Assembly (NCBI GenBank): GCA_036504215.1
Contig: DASXVO010000054.1
Location: 218,966-282,965 of the forward strand
Length of the DNA: 64,000 nt
Direction: 5' to 3'
Source of the DNA: Vicinamibacterales bacterium
GTDB lineage: Bacteria; Acidobacteriota; Vicinamibacteria; Vicinamibacterales; Fen-181
This document shows positions 28,932-37,575 of the stretch, one piece after another. Every line of letters begins with the position of its first letter. Position 1 is the stretch's first letter. Below the pieces are notes generated by a model, which did not search any database, was not told where the DNA came from, and was given only the letters and a program-made list of their open reading frames with translations. The position numbers and the translations under genes were made by a program.

Positions 28932-29933
28932 TCAGAACAGCTCGATGGTTCCCGGCTGCTGCTCGTTCGCGATCGCGCCGCCGGCTTCCCTCGCCTGAGC
29001 GTCGCGTTCGGCCCACATGGTGTAGCTGGCCTCGAGCGCCGCGAGCGGCGCAGCGTCGGACGCCTCGGCTTCCGGCGAATCGATCTCCAGTGCCGACGCG
29101 CCCGACAGATCGGCCGCGCACGCCTGAGCCATCTGGTCCAACGATTCGATCACGTGCCCGATGCGCTGGCCGACCGCGTCCTGGAACTGAAGCGCCATCA
29201 CGGCAGCGTTGATGTCGCTGGCCAGACGCTCGGAGTTGGCCGACGCCTCCACGATGGTCTGTTGCAGGCCGTGACCGGCGACCGCAAGCGCCTCGAGCGC
29301 CGATTCGACCTCCCCGCGGCTCGTCTTCGCTTCCTCGAGTCCCAGTGACGCCGCGTGCTGGAGATCGGTCGACGTGTCGGCCGCGTCACGAACGACCTGC
29401 GTGAGGATCTGACGAATCGCGACGCTCGTGCGGTTCGAATCGCCAGCCACCTGCTGGATCTCCTTCGCCACGACGCCGAACGAACGTCCCTCGGCGCCAA
29501 ACCGTGCCGCCTCGATGGCCGCGTTCAACGCCAGGATGCGGGTCGCGCGGGCCATCTTGTCGATGTCGTTGAGGATCGAGCCGATCTGGTTCAGGCTGCC
29601 TTCGAGCTGCGCCATCCTCGCCGCCGACTCCTGGGAGAGTTCGCTGTGCTTGACAACGCGCGTGAGCAGCCGATCGAGCGTCTGCCGGGCCGCGTGCACG
29701 GCGTCGTCCATGCCGGCGCGGGCGCGTCCGCCGGAGTGCTGCCCGGCGAGCCCCTCTCGCGCCAGCGTGACCGCCTCCCGCGCGCGCGTGGCAATCTGCT
29801 GGAAGCTCGCGCACACCGAGACCACCGAGTGTTCCACTTGCTGCGCGGTGTCCCTGAGCTGCGCGCCGAGGATTGGCAGGATCGAGAGCCGGTCGGTGAG
29901 TCTCCGGACGAGGTGTCGGGCCGCGTCGTTCAT
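28932..29933 (-). CDS. Soluble receptor-like signalling protein with a CheZ-type DxxxQ motif
   Basis: 333 residues, almost all helix, with no membrane segment or sensor domain. Residues about 115-165 match the receptor signalling tip (IDKMARATRILALNAAIEAARFGAEGRSFGVVAKEIQ). Near the end of the helical part is ALQFQDAVGQRIGHV: Asp252 and Gln256 have the spacing of the catalytic Asp and Gln of the CheY-P phosphatase CheZ (QDFQDLTGQ). A flexible acidic tail of about 55 residues ends in TIELF. That layout parallels CheZ, whose linker carries a C-terminal CheY-binding peptide. The gene lies directly before cheY (9 bases). Receptor-like part certain; phosphatase role inferred. Confidence 0.85.
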   Translation of the reverse strand: MNDAARHLVRRLTDRLSILPILGAQLRDTAQQVEHSVVSVCASFQQIATRAREAVTLAREGLAGQHSGGRARAGMDDAVHAARQTLDRLLTRVVKHSELSQESAARMAQLEGSLNQIGSILNDIDKMARATRILALNAAIEAARFGAEGRSFGVVAKEIQQVAGDSNRTSVAIRQILTQVVRDAADTSTDLQHAASLGLEEAKTSRGEVESALEALAVAGHGLQQTIVEASANSERLASDINAAVMALQFQDAVGQRIGHVIESLDQMAQACAADLSGASALEIDSPEAEASDAAPLAALEASYTMWAERDAQAREAGGAIANEQQPGTIELF

Positions 29934-30253
29934 GACCGTTCGGGAACCAGGCGGTCGTACAGGCCGGCCAGACGCAGGCATTCGTTGAACCCGTCGCTCG
30001 CGTTCACGAGGGCCAGGCGGTGGTGGTCGCGGTTCAGGGCGGCGCCCAGAGCGATGAGGATCTGCAGGATCGCGGCGTCGGCGTGCTCGACCGCTTCGCA
30101 GCACACCGTCACGTCAGTGCCGCTGCGGGCCAGATCGAGCGCGGTCACGTGCAGTTGGCGAGCAGCACCGACCGTCAGCCGGCCTCGGAGCATCAGCCTC
30201 GGCGAGGTGGCGGAACGATCGATCTCGATAGAATGGCTCTCGGCGGTGTTCAT
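29930..30253 (-). CDS. STAS-domain protein
   Basis: 107 residues with the fold signature of anti-sigma-antagonist/STAS domains: a strand (LMLRGRLTVGAARQLHVTAL), then VTVCCEAVEHADAAILQILIALGAAL, a helix and LALVNASDGFNECLRLAGLYDRL. The residue usually phosphorylated (Ser in DSSG) is replaced by the sequence HADAA, so simple phospho-switching is doubtful. It is the first gene of the chemosensory operon and overlaps the next by ATGA. It may scaffold or modulate the soluble receptor-like protein. Confidence 0.82.
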   Translation of the reverse strand: MNTAESHSIEIDRSATSPRLMLRGRLTVGAARQLHVTALDLARSGTDVTVCCEAVEHADAAILQILIALGAALNRDHHRLALVNASDGFNECLRLAGLYDRLVPERS

Positions 30254-30549
30254 CGTCTTCTCGTCGTGCGATAGGCACTGGCGCTGCGCCGCGGCACGGA
30301 GCCGGCTCAGCTTTGTGGACTCGGCAAGTCCGCATGTGTAGTCAATCGGCGGTTGAGGGCGGCGCTTGAATGTGGTGCGAAATGGGCGACTTCGGAGCAT
30401 CAGCAGGCGCGGTCCACCGCTGGAGAACCACGCGAGTCCGATTCCAGGCTTGACCGGGACACGAAGAACCGTGCCATGCGGACGTCGATGAGCGACCAGG
30501 CCAGAGACGACAAGTTCAACGGATCCAGCATGTTCCGGCGACTGGACGC

Positions 30550-30810
30550 TCGGTGGATCGACGTCGGCGCGGCGGCGACAATCCGGCGCACGCGCTGGCG
30601 CATCAGCAGTTCGCGGACGATGAGGCCGGCTTCGGTCGTCTTGCCGAGGCCGACGTCATCTGCGATGAAGAGGTTGACACGCGGGAGGGCGCCTGGAACA
30701 GTGTCGGGTCCATGGAGGTGACCGAATTCCAGCGCAGCGTGCGGTAGTAGGCGGCGAACCACTTCGGAGGATCGAACTCGCCGCGAGCGCACACGAACGA
30801 TCTCGCCCGT
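30550..30810 (-). pseudogene. Remnant of a large SNF2-type helicase (RapA/DISARM DrmD-like), frameshifted
   Basis: Three helicase pieces can be read. GEIVRVRSRR (about 30807) is like the start of such proteins. WFAAYYRTLRWNSVTSMDP in a different frame (about 30770-30715) and RVNLFIADDVGLGKTTEAGL with ELLMRQRVRRIVAAAP (about 30680-30555) follow. The last includes the Walker A motif GLGKTTE. The pieces are in two frames, and everything after motif I is gone. The remnant contains at least one frameshift and large deletions. It suggests a past defence or repair helicase at this spot. The rest of 30254-30889 holds nothing I can name. Confidence 0.65.
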
Positions 30811-30889
30811 TGCCGGGGGGAGGTCTGGAGGACGCACAGTGAACCCTGGGGCCAAGTCCCGCCGATGACGGTCGCCAGGGAGGGTAGTG

Positions 30890-31297
30890 TCAAGAGGAAG
30901 CCGCGTCTTCAGTCCGCATCAGCGCCCACAGCGTGGCCAGCGCCAGGCTGCCGTCGGTCAGGGCGAACAGCAGGAACGCATCGGGCGAGTGTCGGAGGAA
31001 GTGGTCCACGACAAACGCCAGCGCGCCGACGCCCTTCAGCCACGGCCCCATCACCCACAAGTACCCGCGATAGGTCTCAGGCTGCCGCCACGGGAGGACG
31101 TAGCCGATTCCGATCGCAATCAGGAAGAGGCCGTTCAAGTCCGCGTGGATGGGTGGTGCCGGCGCCGGCACGTTGAAGAGCACGACCAGCAGCGGACGAC
31201 CGACGATCAGGGTCAGGCCGAGCGCGACGTCGTAGATGCCGGAGACTGCTGCGATTGAGGAGAGGAGGCGGGCGCTACGAGCTGTGATGGATGCCAC
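30890..31297 (-). CDS. Small integral membrane protein of unknown function
   Basis: 135 residues with four hydrophobic segments (about 10-33, 48-68, 80-98 and 108-127) and the sequence LFLIAIGIGYVLPWRQPETYRGYLWVMG split between them. It looks like the DoxX-like/unknown four-helix membrane proteins of many genomes, but I cannot assign a function. It may be coupled to a very small membrane protein gene that overlaps its start. Confidence 0.75.
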   Translation of the reverse strand: MASITARSARLLSSIAAVSGIYDVALGLTLIVGRPLLVVLFNVPAPAPPIHADLNGLFLIAIGIGYVLPWRQPETYRGYLWVMGPWLKGVGALAFVVDHFLRHSPDAFLLFALTDGSLALATLWALMRTEDAASS

Positions 31298-31433
31298 GGC
31301 TGAAGAACCTCTTGATGACCAAGAGCACCAGCAACAGCACCGTCACGAGGAGGAACTCGGGCAGAAACGCGTTCGCCAGCAAGCCGACGTCCTCGCGCAC
31401 CGCCGACAGCCACGCCAGGCTCAGGAACGACAA
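31275..31433 (-). CDS. Possible very small membrane protein (TTG start)
   Basis: About 52 residues beginning at a TTG with GGGGAG 6-7 bases upstream. The sequence has one long hydrophobic helix (FLLVTVLLLVLLVIKRFFSR) after a short amphipathic part. It overlaps the start of the next gene by 23 bases, which suggests coupling. No family is recognised and the rare start lowers confidence. Confidence 0.4.
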   Translation of the reverse strand: MSFLSLAWLSAVREDVGLLANAFLPEFLLVTVLLLVLLVIKRFFSRGIHHSS

Positions 31434-31447
31434 GAGGCGCTCCCCGG

Positions 31448-31478
31448 AAGGATGAAGGATGAAGGATGAAGGATGAAA
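31448..31478. repeat. Short tandem repeat of a 7-base unit
   Basis: Four adjacent units of GATGAAG/A. A rough inverted partner (CCTCCTTCCTGCGTCATCC-like) lies about 40 bases to the right, so the whole 31448-31525 region could fold. A similar AAGGATGAAGG fragment occurs at about 48514. The region 31434-31527 otherwise holds no gene. Confidence 0.6.
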
Positions 31479-31527
31479 GGAGGAAGGCACCTGTTCAGCC
31501 TCCCTCCTTCCTGCGTCATCCTTTGTT

Positions 31528-32376
31528 CTAGCGTATCGGCTGCAACTCGCCGCGATAGGTGATGACGTCACGCGCGTCGATCTTCACCTCGAAGCTGAGC
31601 GTCTGGAAGCCCTTCGCGCGAATCTCGATGCGATGCGGGCCTGCCTCGAGATCGAGGTGCTGGAAGACCCCGTTGAAATCGTCGACGATTCCCATGTAGT
31701 ACCCGTCGACGAACACCTCGGCGTCAGACGGTTCCACCTTCAGCTTCAGGCCGCCTTCGGGTCCCTGCCGGCCGGTGTCCTGATAGTACCCGCCACCGCC
31801 ACCGCCGCCGTACCAGCCGGCGTACGGAGCCCCGCCGTATCCGTAGGGGCCGTACGGGTCGCCACCCCAGCATCCCCAGCCTCCCCACCACGTCGGCGGG
31901 CAGTAGAGAGACGCGAGGCCGATGGCCCCGTAGCTCCCGTAGTAGCCGTACGGGCCGTAGTAGCTGCCCTGATACCCGTAGTAGCCGTTTCCCCAGTAGC
32001 CGCCCTGGCCCGGGCGCGGCGCTTCTCCTTCACGCACGACCGCGCGGCCCGTGATGGGGTGACCGTCGCTCGGTCGGCCGCCTCGAGGAAGTGCGCGGCC
32101 GGAATCGCTGTTGCCGCCGCTCGACGAGCGGGGCGCACCGGTGCGGGGCGCCGAGGACCATGCACCACCTGACGCCGAGGACGACCCGCCACTACTGGGT
32201 GCGGAGTAGCTGCCGGAGTCGCCGCCGGACGACCCCCGCGGCACGGCCGTCCCGCCGCCGCCCGAACTGCCGCTCGACCCGCCACCCTGCGTCGGCCGGC
32301 CCTGCGCCGCCGCCGGACCCGCTGCCAGCATCAGCGCCAGGACCGCACCAGTGACTCCGAACACCAGCGGTTTCAT
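31528..32376 (-). CDS. Secreted Gly/Ser/Tyr-rich protein with C-terminal PEGA domain
   Basis: 282 residues. The signal peptide (VTGAVLALMLAAGPAAAQG) is followed by about 90 residues of low-complexity Gly/Ser, then a Tyr/Gly-rich stretch (about 120-205). A PEGA domain ends the protein (LKLKVEPSDAEVFVDGYYMG...GPHRIEIRAKGFQTLSFEV). PEGA domains occur in surface or periplasmic proteins and are thought to bind envelope components. A strong AAGGAG site precedes the ATG at 32376. The long open frame upstream is antisense to hslV and not coding. Confidence 0.85.
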   Translation of the reverse strand: MKPLVFGVTGAVLALMLAAGPAAAQGRPTQGGGSSGSSGGGGTAVPRGSSGGDSGSYSAPSSGGSSSASGGAWSSAPRTGAPRSSSGGNSDSGRALPRGGRPSDGHPITGRAVVREGEAPRPGQGGYWGNGYYGYQGSYYGPYGYYGSYGAIGLASLYCPPTWWGGWGCWGGDPYGPYGYGGAPYAGWYGGGGGGGYYQDTGRQGPEGGLKLKVEPSDAEVFVDGYYMGIVDDFNGVFQHLDLEAGPHRIEIRAKGFQTLSFEVKIDARDVITYRGELQPIR

Positions 32377-32551
32377 AAATGCTCCTTCGGCACGCGACCT
32401 GCTCGCCGCAGACGCCACGCCTGACCCGTACATCGCAAGACACCTGCCAGCGCGCCGGGGCCGTGTCAGCACCAAATTACTCCGATTTTCCACCGGCCGC
32501 CAGCCCTCTTCCTGCCGGGCTGTCCCCGCCACAGCACAGCTGGCCGTTTCC

Positions 32552-32581
32552 TTGACACCTTTTTCGGCCATCCGATAGACT
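32552..32581 (+). promoter_or_regulatory. Promoter of the hslVU operon
   Basis: Perfect TTGACA (32552-32557), 18 bases, TAGACT (32576-32581). The transcript would start near 32588, about 57 bases before hslV. I see no heat-shock (sigma-32 or CIRCE) element here. Confidence 0.65.
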
Positions 32582-32644
32582 GCGAAGCACCGGCCAATCT
32601 GGTTCGGACCAACCCTGTTCACCCCGTCCCGACGTCTGCCTGCC

Positions 32645-33172
32645 ATGATGCACAGCACCACGATTCTCGCCGTTCGCCACCAGGACCACGCGGTGCTTGC
32701 CGGCGATGGCCAGGTCACGCTCGGGGATACCGTCGTCAAACAGAGCGCGCGCAAGATCCGGCGGCTGTACAACGACAAGATCCTGGCGGGTTTCGCGGGA
32801 TCCGCGGCCGACTCGTTCGCCCTGTTCTCGCGGTTCGAAGCGAAGCTCGAACAGTACCGCGGCAACATCGAACGGTCGGCCGTCGAACTGGCGAAGGATT
32901 GGCGAACCGACCGTATCCTGCGCCGCCTCGAAGCGATGCTGATCGTCATGGACGCGCGGTCCACGTTCCTGCTGTCCGGCAACGGCGACCTCATCGAGCC
33001 CGACGACGGGATCGTGGGGATCGGTTCGGGAGGCGGGTACGCGCTGGCTGCCGCACGCGCCCTCGCGAAGCATACGACGCTCGATGCGCGCACGATCGCC
33101 GAGAGCGCGATGGCGATTGCCGCCGGCATCTGCATCTACACGAATGGCAACATCACGATCGAAGAGCTGTAG
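32645..33172 (+). CDS. hslV: ATP-dependent protease peptidase subunit HslV
   Basis: 175 residues. It is a threonine peptidase; removal of the first residues exposes the Thr of [10 protein letters not shown], the nucleophile. Other signatures are [42 protein letters not shown] and [16 protein letters not shown] near the end. It forms a dodecamer capped by HslU. Seven bases separate it from hslU. Confidence 0.97.
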   Translation: MMHSTTILAVRHQDHAVLAGDGQVTLGDTVVKQSARKIRRLYNDKILAGFAGSAADSFALFSRFEAKLEQYRGNIERSAVELAKDWRTDRILRRLEAMLIVMDARSTFLLSGNGDLIEPDDGIVGIGSGGGYALAAARALAKHTTLDARTIAESAMAIAAGICIYTNGNITIEEL

Positions 33173-33179
33173 CGTTTCA

Positions 33180-34556
33180 ATGCCAATTTATCTGCCCGAA
33201 TTGTTGTCCGCCTCGACCGAGTCGATGACGCCGCGCCAGATCGTCGCCGAACTCGACAAGTATGTCGTCGGCCAGCACAAGGCGAAGCGCGCCGTCGCGA
33301 TCGCCCTGCGCAACCGGATGCGGCGCCAGAAGCTGGCGCCGGACATGGCCGAGGAGGTGGCACCGAAGAACATCCTGATGATCGGCCCGACCGGCGTGGG
33401 CAAGACGGAGATCGCGCGGCGCCTCGCGCGCCTCGCGCAATCGCCGTTCCTCAAGGTCGAGGCGTCGAAGTTCACCGAAGTGGGCTACGTCGGACGCGAC
33501 GTCGAGTCGATGGTGCGCGACCTCGCCGAGATCGCCGTGGACATGGTCCGCGAGGAGAAGATGGACGAGGTGCAGCACAAGGCCGAGCACAACGCCGAGG
33601 AGCGGCTCCTCGACCTGCTGCTGCCGCCCCCGCCGCCGACGGCCGACGATGACCCGGTTGCGGCGCGCGAGCAGGCGAAGGCTACGCGCGAGAAGATCCG
33701 CGAGCAGTTGCGCGACGGCCGGCTCGACGAGCGGGTTGTCGAGATCGACGTGCGCGAGCGGTCGTTCCCCTCGTTCGAGATCATCGCCGGGTCCTCGGTC
33801 GAGGAGGTGGACATCAACATCAAGGACATGCTGCCGGGTCTCTTTCAGGGGCGCACGAAGAAGCGGCGCGTGAAGGTGGGGGAGGCGATGGAGCACCTGC
33901 TGCAGGAAGAGCAGCAGAAGCTCGTGGACATGGAGAGCGTGGCGCGCACGGCGGTCGAGCGCGTCGAGGATGCCGGGATCATCTTCGTGGACGAGATCGA
34001 CAAGATCGCCGGGCGCGAGGGCGGGCATGGCCCGGACGTCAGCCGCGAGGGCGTGCAGCGCGACATCCTCCCGATCATCGAGGGGACGACGGTCAACACG
34101 AAGTACGGGATGGTGCAGACCGATCACATCCTGTTCATCGCGGCCGGCGCGTTCCACGTCTCGAAGCCGTCGGATCTCATCCCGGAACTGCAGGGCCGGT
34201 TCCCGATCCGCGTCGAGCTCGAGCCCCTCGGCAAGGACGAATTCATCCGCATCCTCACCGAACCGCAGAACGCGCTGGTCAAGCAGTACACCGCGCTGCT
34301 CGAGACCGAGGGCATCACGCTGGGGTTCCTGGCCGACGCCGTCGAGCGGATCGCGGACTATGCGACGCTGGTGAACGAGCGCGCCGAGAACATCGGCGCG
34401 CGGCGGCTCCACACGGTGATGGAGAAACTGCTCGACGAGATCTCGTTCGAGGCGCCAGACCTCGTCGAGAAATCGATTACTATTGATGCCGCCTACGTCG
34501 ACCGCATGCTGGCCGACATCGTGAAGAACGAGGATCTGACACGCTACATCCTGTGA
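33180..34556 (+). CDS. hslU: ATP-dependent protease ATPase subunit HslU
   Basis: 458 residues. An AAA+ unfoldase that feeds HslV. N-terminal [30 protein letters not shown], Walker [10 protein letters not shown], the GYVGRD pore loop, an inserted I-domain (about 110-235, rich in charged residues), Walker [12 protein letters not shown], and the C-terminal Leu end (LTRYIL) that inserts into HslV. The start at 33180 is the first ATG after the hslV stop and fits the family. The stop overlaps the next start (GTGA). Confidence 0.97.
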   Translation: MPIYLPELLSASTESMTPRQIVAELDKYVVGQHKAKRAVAIALRNRMRRQKLAPDMAEEVAPKNILMIGPTGVGKTEIARRLARLAQSPFLKVEASKFTEVGYVGRDVESMVRDLAEIAVDMVREEKMDEVQHKAEHNAEERLLDLLLPPPPPTADDDPVAAREQAKATREKIREQLRDGRLDERVVEIDVRERSFPSFEIIAGSSVEEVDINIKDMLPGLFQGRTKKRRVKVGEAMEHLLQEEQQKLVDMESVARTAVERVEDAGIIFVDEIDKIAGREGGHGPDVSREGVQRDILPIIEGTTVNTKYGMVQTDHILFIAAGAFHVSKPSDLIPELQGRFPIRVELEPLGKDEFIRILTEPQNALVKQYTALLETEGITLGFLADAVERIADYATLVNERAENIGARRLHTVMEKLLDEISFEAPDLVEKSITIDAAYVDRMLADIVKNEDLTRYIL

Positions 34557-35932
34557 TTCCTCCGACTCCTCGCGGCGTGCGTTCCGTCTGTGTGGCCTGT
34601 GGCCTGGCACTTGGCGTCGTGGCCGCGGTCATCACCCTGCCCGCCTGCGGAAAGAAGGGGCCGCCACTCGCACCGCTCATCACGCTGCCGAAGGCGCCGG
34701 AAGAGGTTCTCGGCCGGCGGTTCGGCGCCACGGTCTACCTGCAGTTCCGCGTCCCGCGCGCCAACGGCGACAACTCCGCGCCCGCCGACATCGAACGGGT
34801 GGACGTCTACGGATTCACCGGCACGCCGACGACCGACGCGGACATCTACAAGGAGGGCACGCTCGTGGCGTCGGTGCCGGTGAGGAAACCGCCCGACCCG
34901 GACGAGGACCGGCCGAAGCGCAAGGACGACACGGGGAAGGCGCCACGCGACGCCAAGCCCGCGACCCCGGCAGCCCCGCCGCGCCCGCCCGCCTCGCTGG
35001 AGAACGGGTTCGACCAGGGCGACACGATTGTCGTGACCGAGCCGATCGGCGCCGCGCAGTTGACCCCTGTCGTGCTGAAGAAGAAGCCCGTGGTGGTCGC
35101 CGCCGTGCCCGACGTGGCGCCACCTCTCGGGCCGCCGCCTCCGGGCGCGCTGCTGAGCCGCGTCTATGTCGCCATCGGCATCAATCACAGGGGACGGAAG
35201 GGACAGCCGTCCGAGCGCGTCTCGATCCCGTTGTTCGCGCCTTCGTCGGCGCCGTCGGCGCCGACCATCACGTACTCGGAGAGCGACGTGAAGGTCGCCT
35301 GGGCGCCGCCGCCGGACCTCCGGCTGCCGATCCAGCAACTGACCGCCGACAATGTGCTGGACTCCACGACCATCGGGATGGGATCCACGCCCGGCGCGTT
35401 CAACGTGTACGACGTGCCGCCGCCCGCCTCGTCGCCCACAGCCGTGAAGCTGCCATCTCCGCCGCCCGCCGGTGGTGCGATGCCGCGACCGCTCAACGAC
35501 GCGCCGGTGACCGTGTCGCCGTTCGTGGATCCACGGGTGGAGTTCGGGAAGCCGCGGTGCTACGTCGTGCGCACGGTCAGCCGGGTCGGCCTGCTCTCCG
35601 TCGAGAGCGAGGCGTCGCCCGTGACCTGCGTGACGCTGGTCGATACCTTTCCGCCGGCTGCGCCGAGGGCGCTGGCGGCTGTCGCGAGCGGTGGGGCCAT
35701 CAGCCTGATCTGGGAGGCCAACACCGAGCGCGACCTGGACGGCTACCTGGTCCTGCGAGCCGAGGCCGGCCGCGGCGATCCGACGCCGATCATCCAGGCG
35801 CCCATCAAGGAGTCGACCTACCGCGACGCGACCGTGAAGACCGGCGTGCGCTACGTCTACGTCGTCGTCGCCGTGGACACGTCGAAGAACCAGAGCGCGC
35901 CGTCGAACCGGGTCGAGGAGTTGGCGCGCTGA
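34553..35932 (+). CDS. Lipoprotein with fibronectin-III-like domains
   Basis: 459 residues. A signal peptide leads to [13 protein letters not shown], a lipobox followed by the CGxKGP signature seen in small LptM-type lipoproteins. A proline/lysine-rich linker (about 110-145) and two Ig/FN3-like beta domains follow; the last is clear ([24 protein letters not shown]...LDGYLVLRA). It is probably anchored in the outer membrane. GTG start overlaps the hslU stop. Its link to HslVU is by operon only. Confidence 0.85.
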   Translation: MIPPTPRGVRSVCVACGLALGVVAAVITLPACGKKGPPLAPLITLPKAPEEVLGRRFGATVYLQFRVPRANGDNSAPADIERVDVYGFTGTPTTDADIYKEGTLVASVPVRKPPDPDEDRPKRKDDTGKAPRDAKPATPAAPPRPPASLENGFDQGDTIVVTEPIGAAQLTPVVLKKKPVVVAAVPDVAPPLGPPPPGALLSRVYVAIGINHRGRKGQPSERVSIPLFAPSSAPSAPTITYSESDVKVAWAPPPDLRLPIQQLTADNVLDSTTIGMGSTPGAFNVYDVPPPASSPTAVKLPSPPPAGGAMPRPLNDAPVTVSPFVDPRVEFGKPRCYVVRTVSRVGLLSVESEASPVTCVTLVDTFPPAAPRALAAVASGGAISLIWEANTERDLDGYLVLRAEAGRGDPTPIIQAPIKESTYRDATVKTGVRYVYVVVAVDTSKNQSAPSNRVEELAR

Positions 35933-35951
35933 CATCACAGCGAGGTGGAAC

Positions 35952-36734
35952 GTGGACCGTATATACCGTATCGACTATCGCGGCTCGGCCAGCCATGTCA
36001 TCGACCGTGACGGGCGGTTGTGCCTGCTCGAAGGGGATCTGTTCGGCGAGTTCCGCTGCGGCGGCGAGATCGCGCGCGGCGAATTTCCGCGCGACCTGCC
36101 GAAGGGAGCCCGGCTGCTGGCGCCGGTCCTCCCGTCCAAGATCGTTGCGATCGGGTTGAACTACAAGGACCACGCCGCGGAGCAGAAGAAGCCGCTGCCG
36201 GCCGAGCCGATGATCTTCATCAAGCCGTCGACCGCGGTCATCGCGGCGGGCGAGCCGATCCGGTTGCCCGCGGGCGTCGGGCGGATCGACTACGAGAGCG
36301 AAGTGGCCGTCGTCATCGGCAAGCGGGCGAGCCGGGTGCCGCGAGAGAGGGCGCTCGAGCACGTCCTCGGCTACACCTGCGCGAACGACGTGACCGCGCG
36401 CGACATGCAGAACCGGGGCTACCAGTACTCGCACGTGAAGGGCTTCGACACCTTCGCGCCGCTGGGCCCGTGCATCGCAATCGGCCTCGATCCCGCGAGC
36501 CTGGGTGTGCAGGGGTTCCAGAACGGCCAGGTCCGCCAGTCCTCGTCCACCACGCAGCTGATCTTCGGCGTGGACGCGCTCATCGCGTTCATCTCGGCCA
36601 TCATGACGCTCTTGCCCGGTGACGTCATCTCCACCGGCACACCGTCGGGAATCGGCCCCCTGACCGCCGGCGACACCTTCACGGTGAAGGTGGACGGCGT
36701 CGGCGAACTCACGAACCCTGTTGAGAGTCTGTAA
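35952..36734 (+). CDS. Fumarylacetoacetate hydrolase family protein
   Basis: 260 residues. The family catalyses C-C bond hydrolysis or decarboxylation of 2-oxo acids. The core is typical: KIVAIGLNYKDHAAE, PMIFIKPSTAV, the metal ligands in DYESEVAVVIGK, GYTCANDVTARDMQ, KGFDTFAPLGP and GDVISTGTPSGIGPL. The substrate cannot be told; the protein resembles the acylpyruvase/2-keto-hydratase branch. GTG start 20 bases after the lipoprotein stop, behind AGGTGGA. Confidence 0.93.
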   Translation: MDRIYRIDYRGSASHVIDRDGRLCLLEGDLFGEFRCGGEIARGEFPRDLPKGARLLAPVLPSKIVAIGLNYKDHAAEQKKPLPAEPMIFIKPSTAVIAAGEPIRLPAGVGRIDYESEVAVVIGKRASRVPRERALEHVLGYTCANDVTARDMQNRGYQYSHVKGFDTFAPLGPCIAIGLDPASLGVQGFQNGQVRQSSSTTQLIFGVDALIAFISAIMTLLPGDVISTGTPSGIGPLTAGDTFTVKVDGVGELTNPVESL

Positions 36735-36736
36735 CC

Positions 36737-37387
36737 ATGAAAATCTTCCTCGATACCGGCAACTTCAAGGACATCGAATCGTTCCACGCGCTCGGGATCG
36801 TGGACGGCGTCACGACCAACCCGTCGCTCATGGCCAAGGAGTCGGGCAACCCCCGCGAGATCACGAAACGGATCTGCGACCTCGTGAAGGGCCCGGTGAG
36901 CGCCGAGGTGCTGGCGACCGACTTCGACGGCATGATCCGCGAAGGGCGGGAACTGGCGGCGATCGACGAGCACGTGGTGGTGAAGCTGCCGTTCGGCAAG
37001 GCGGGCGTCGGAGCCTGCTCGGTGCTCGCCAAGGAGAAGATCCGCGTGAACATGACGCTGATCTTCTCCGCCACCCAGGCGCTGCTCGCGGCGAAGGTCG
37101 GCGCGGCCTACGTCAGCCCGTTCGTCGGGCGGCTCGACGACATCGCGACCGACGGGATGAACCTGATCGAAGAGATCGTGGACATCTTCCAGAACTACGG
37201 CTACACGACCGAGATCATCGTCGCGAGCGTGCGGCATCCGATTCACGTCGTCCAGGCCGCGCGTCTCGGCGCCCACATCTGCACCTGCCCGCCCGCCGTC
37301 GTCGAGGCGATGTTCAAGCACCCGCTCACCGACATCGGGATCGAGCGATTCCTGAAGGACTGGCAGAAGGCACAAGCCGCCCGCTGA
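36737..37387 (+). CDS. fsa: Transaldolase/fructose-6-phosphate aldolase family protein
   Basis: 216 residues, the short single-domain form. MKIFLDTGNFKDIE, DGVTTNPSLMAKE, the Schiff-base Lys in HVVVKLPFG, VNMTLIFSATQALLAAKVGAAYVSPFVGRLDD and VASVRHPIHV are family motifs. It could act as a transaldolase in the pentose phosphate pathway or as an aldolase; sequence alone does not decide. It starts 2 bases after the FAH gene, so it is the end of the hslV operon. Confidence 0.93.
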   Translation: MKIFLDTGNFKDIESFHALGIVDGVTTNPSLMAKESGNPREITKRICDLVKGPVSAEVLATDFDGMIREGRELAAIDEHVVVKLPFGKAGVGACSVLAKEKIRVNMTLIFSATQALLAAKVGAAYVSPFVGRLDDIATDGMNLIEEIVDIFQNYGYTTEIIVASVRHPIHVVQAARLGAHICTCPPAVVEAMFKHPLTDIGIERFLKDWQKAQAAR

Positions 37388-37575
37388 GCATGACGGGTCG
37401 GGACTCCCGAGCCGGGTTGTCCCGACCCTGTCAGCCGAATCGACCCACCGTCTTCCCGCCTATCCGCCTTGCGGCCCCCGTGCGCCTGCGCCAGGTGGCA
37501 GTTGCACTCCACCGCGCCATTTGGCATCCTGCACTGGGCCCACCTCTTCTCGAACCGGATACGACGTGAGGTCGC

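Noticed and set aside
26419..29121. A 900-residue form of CheA
   Set aside because: The first 200 residues are the out-of-frame shadow of cheY; the HPt domain and family homology begin at 28524.
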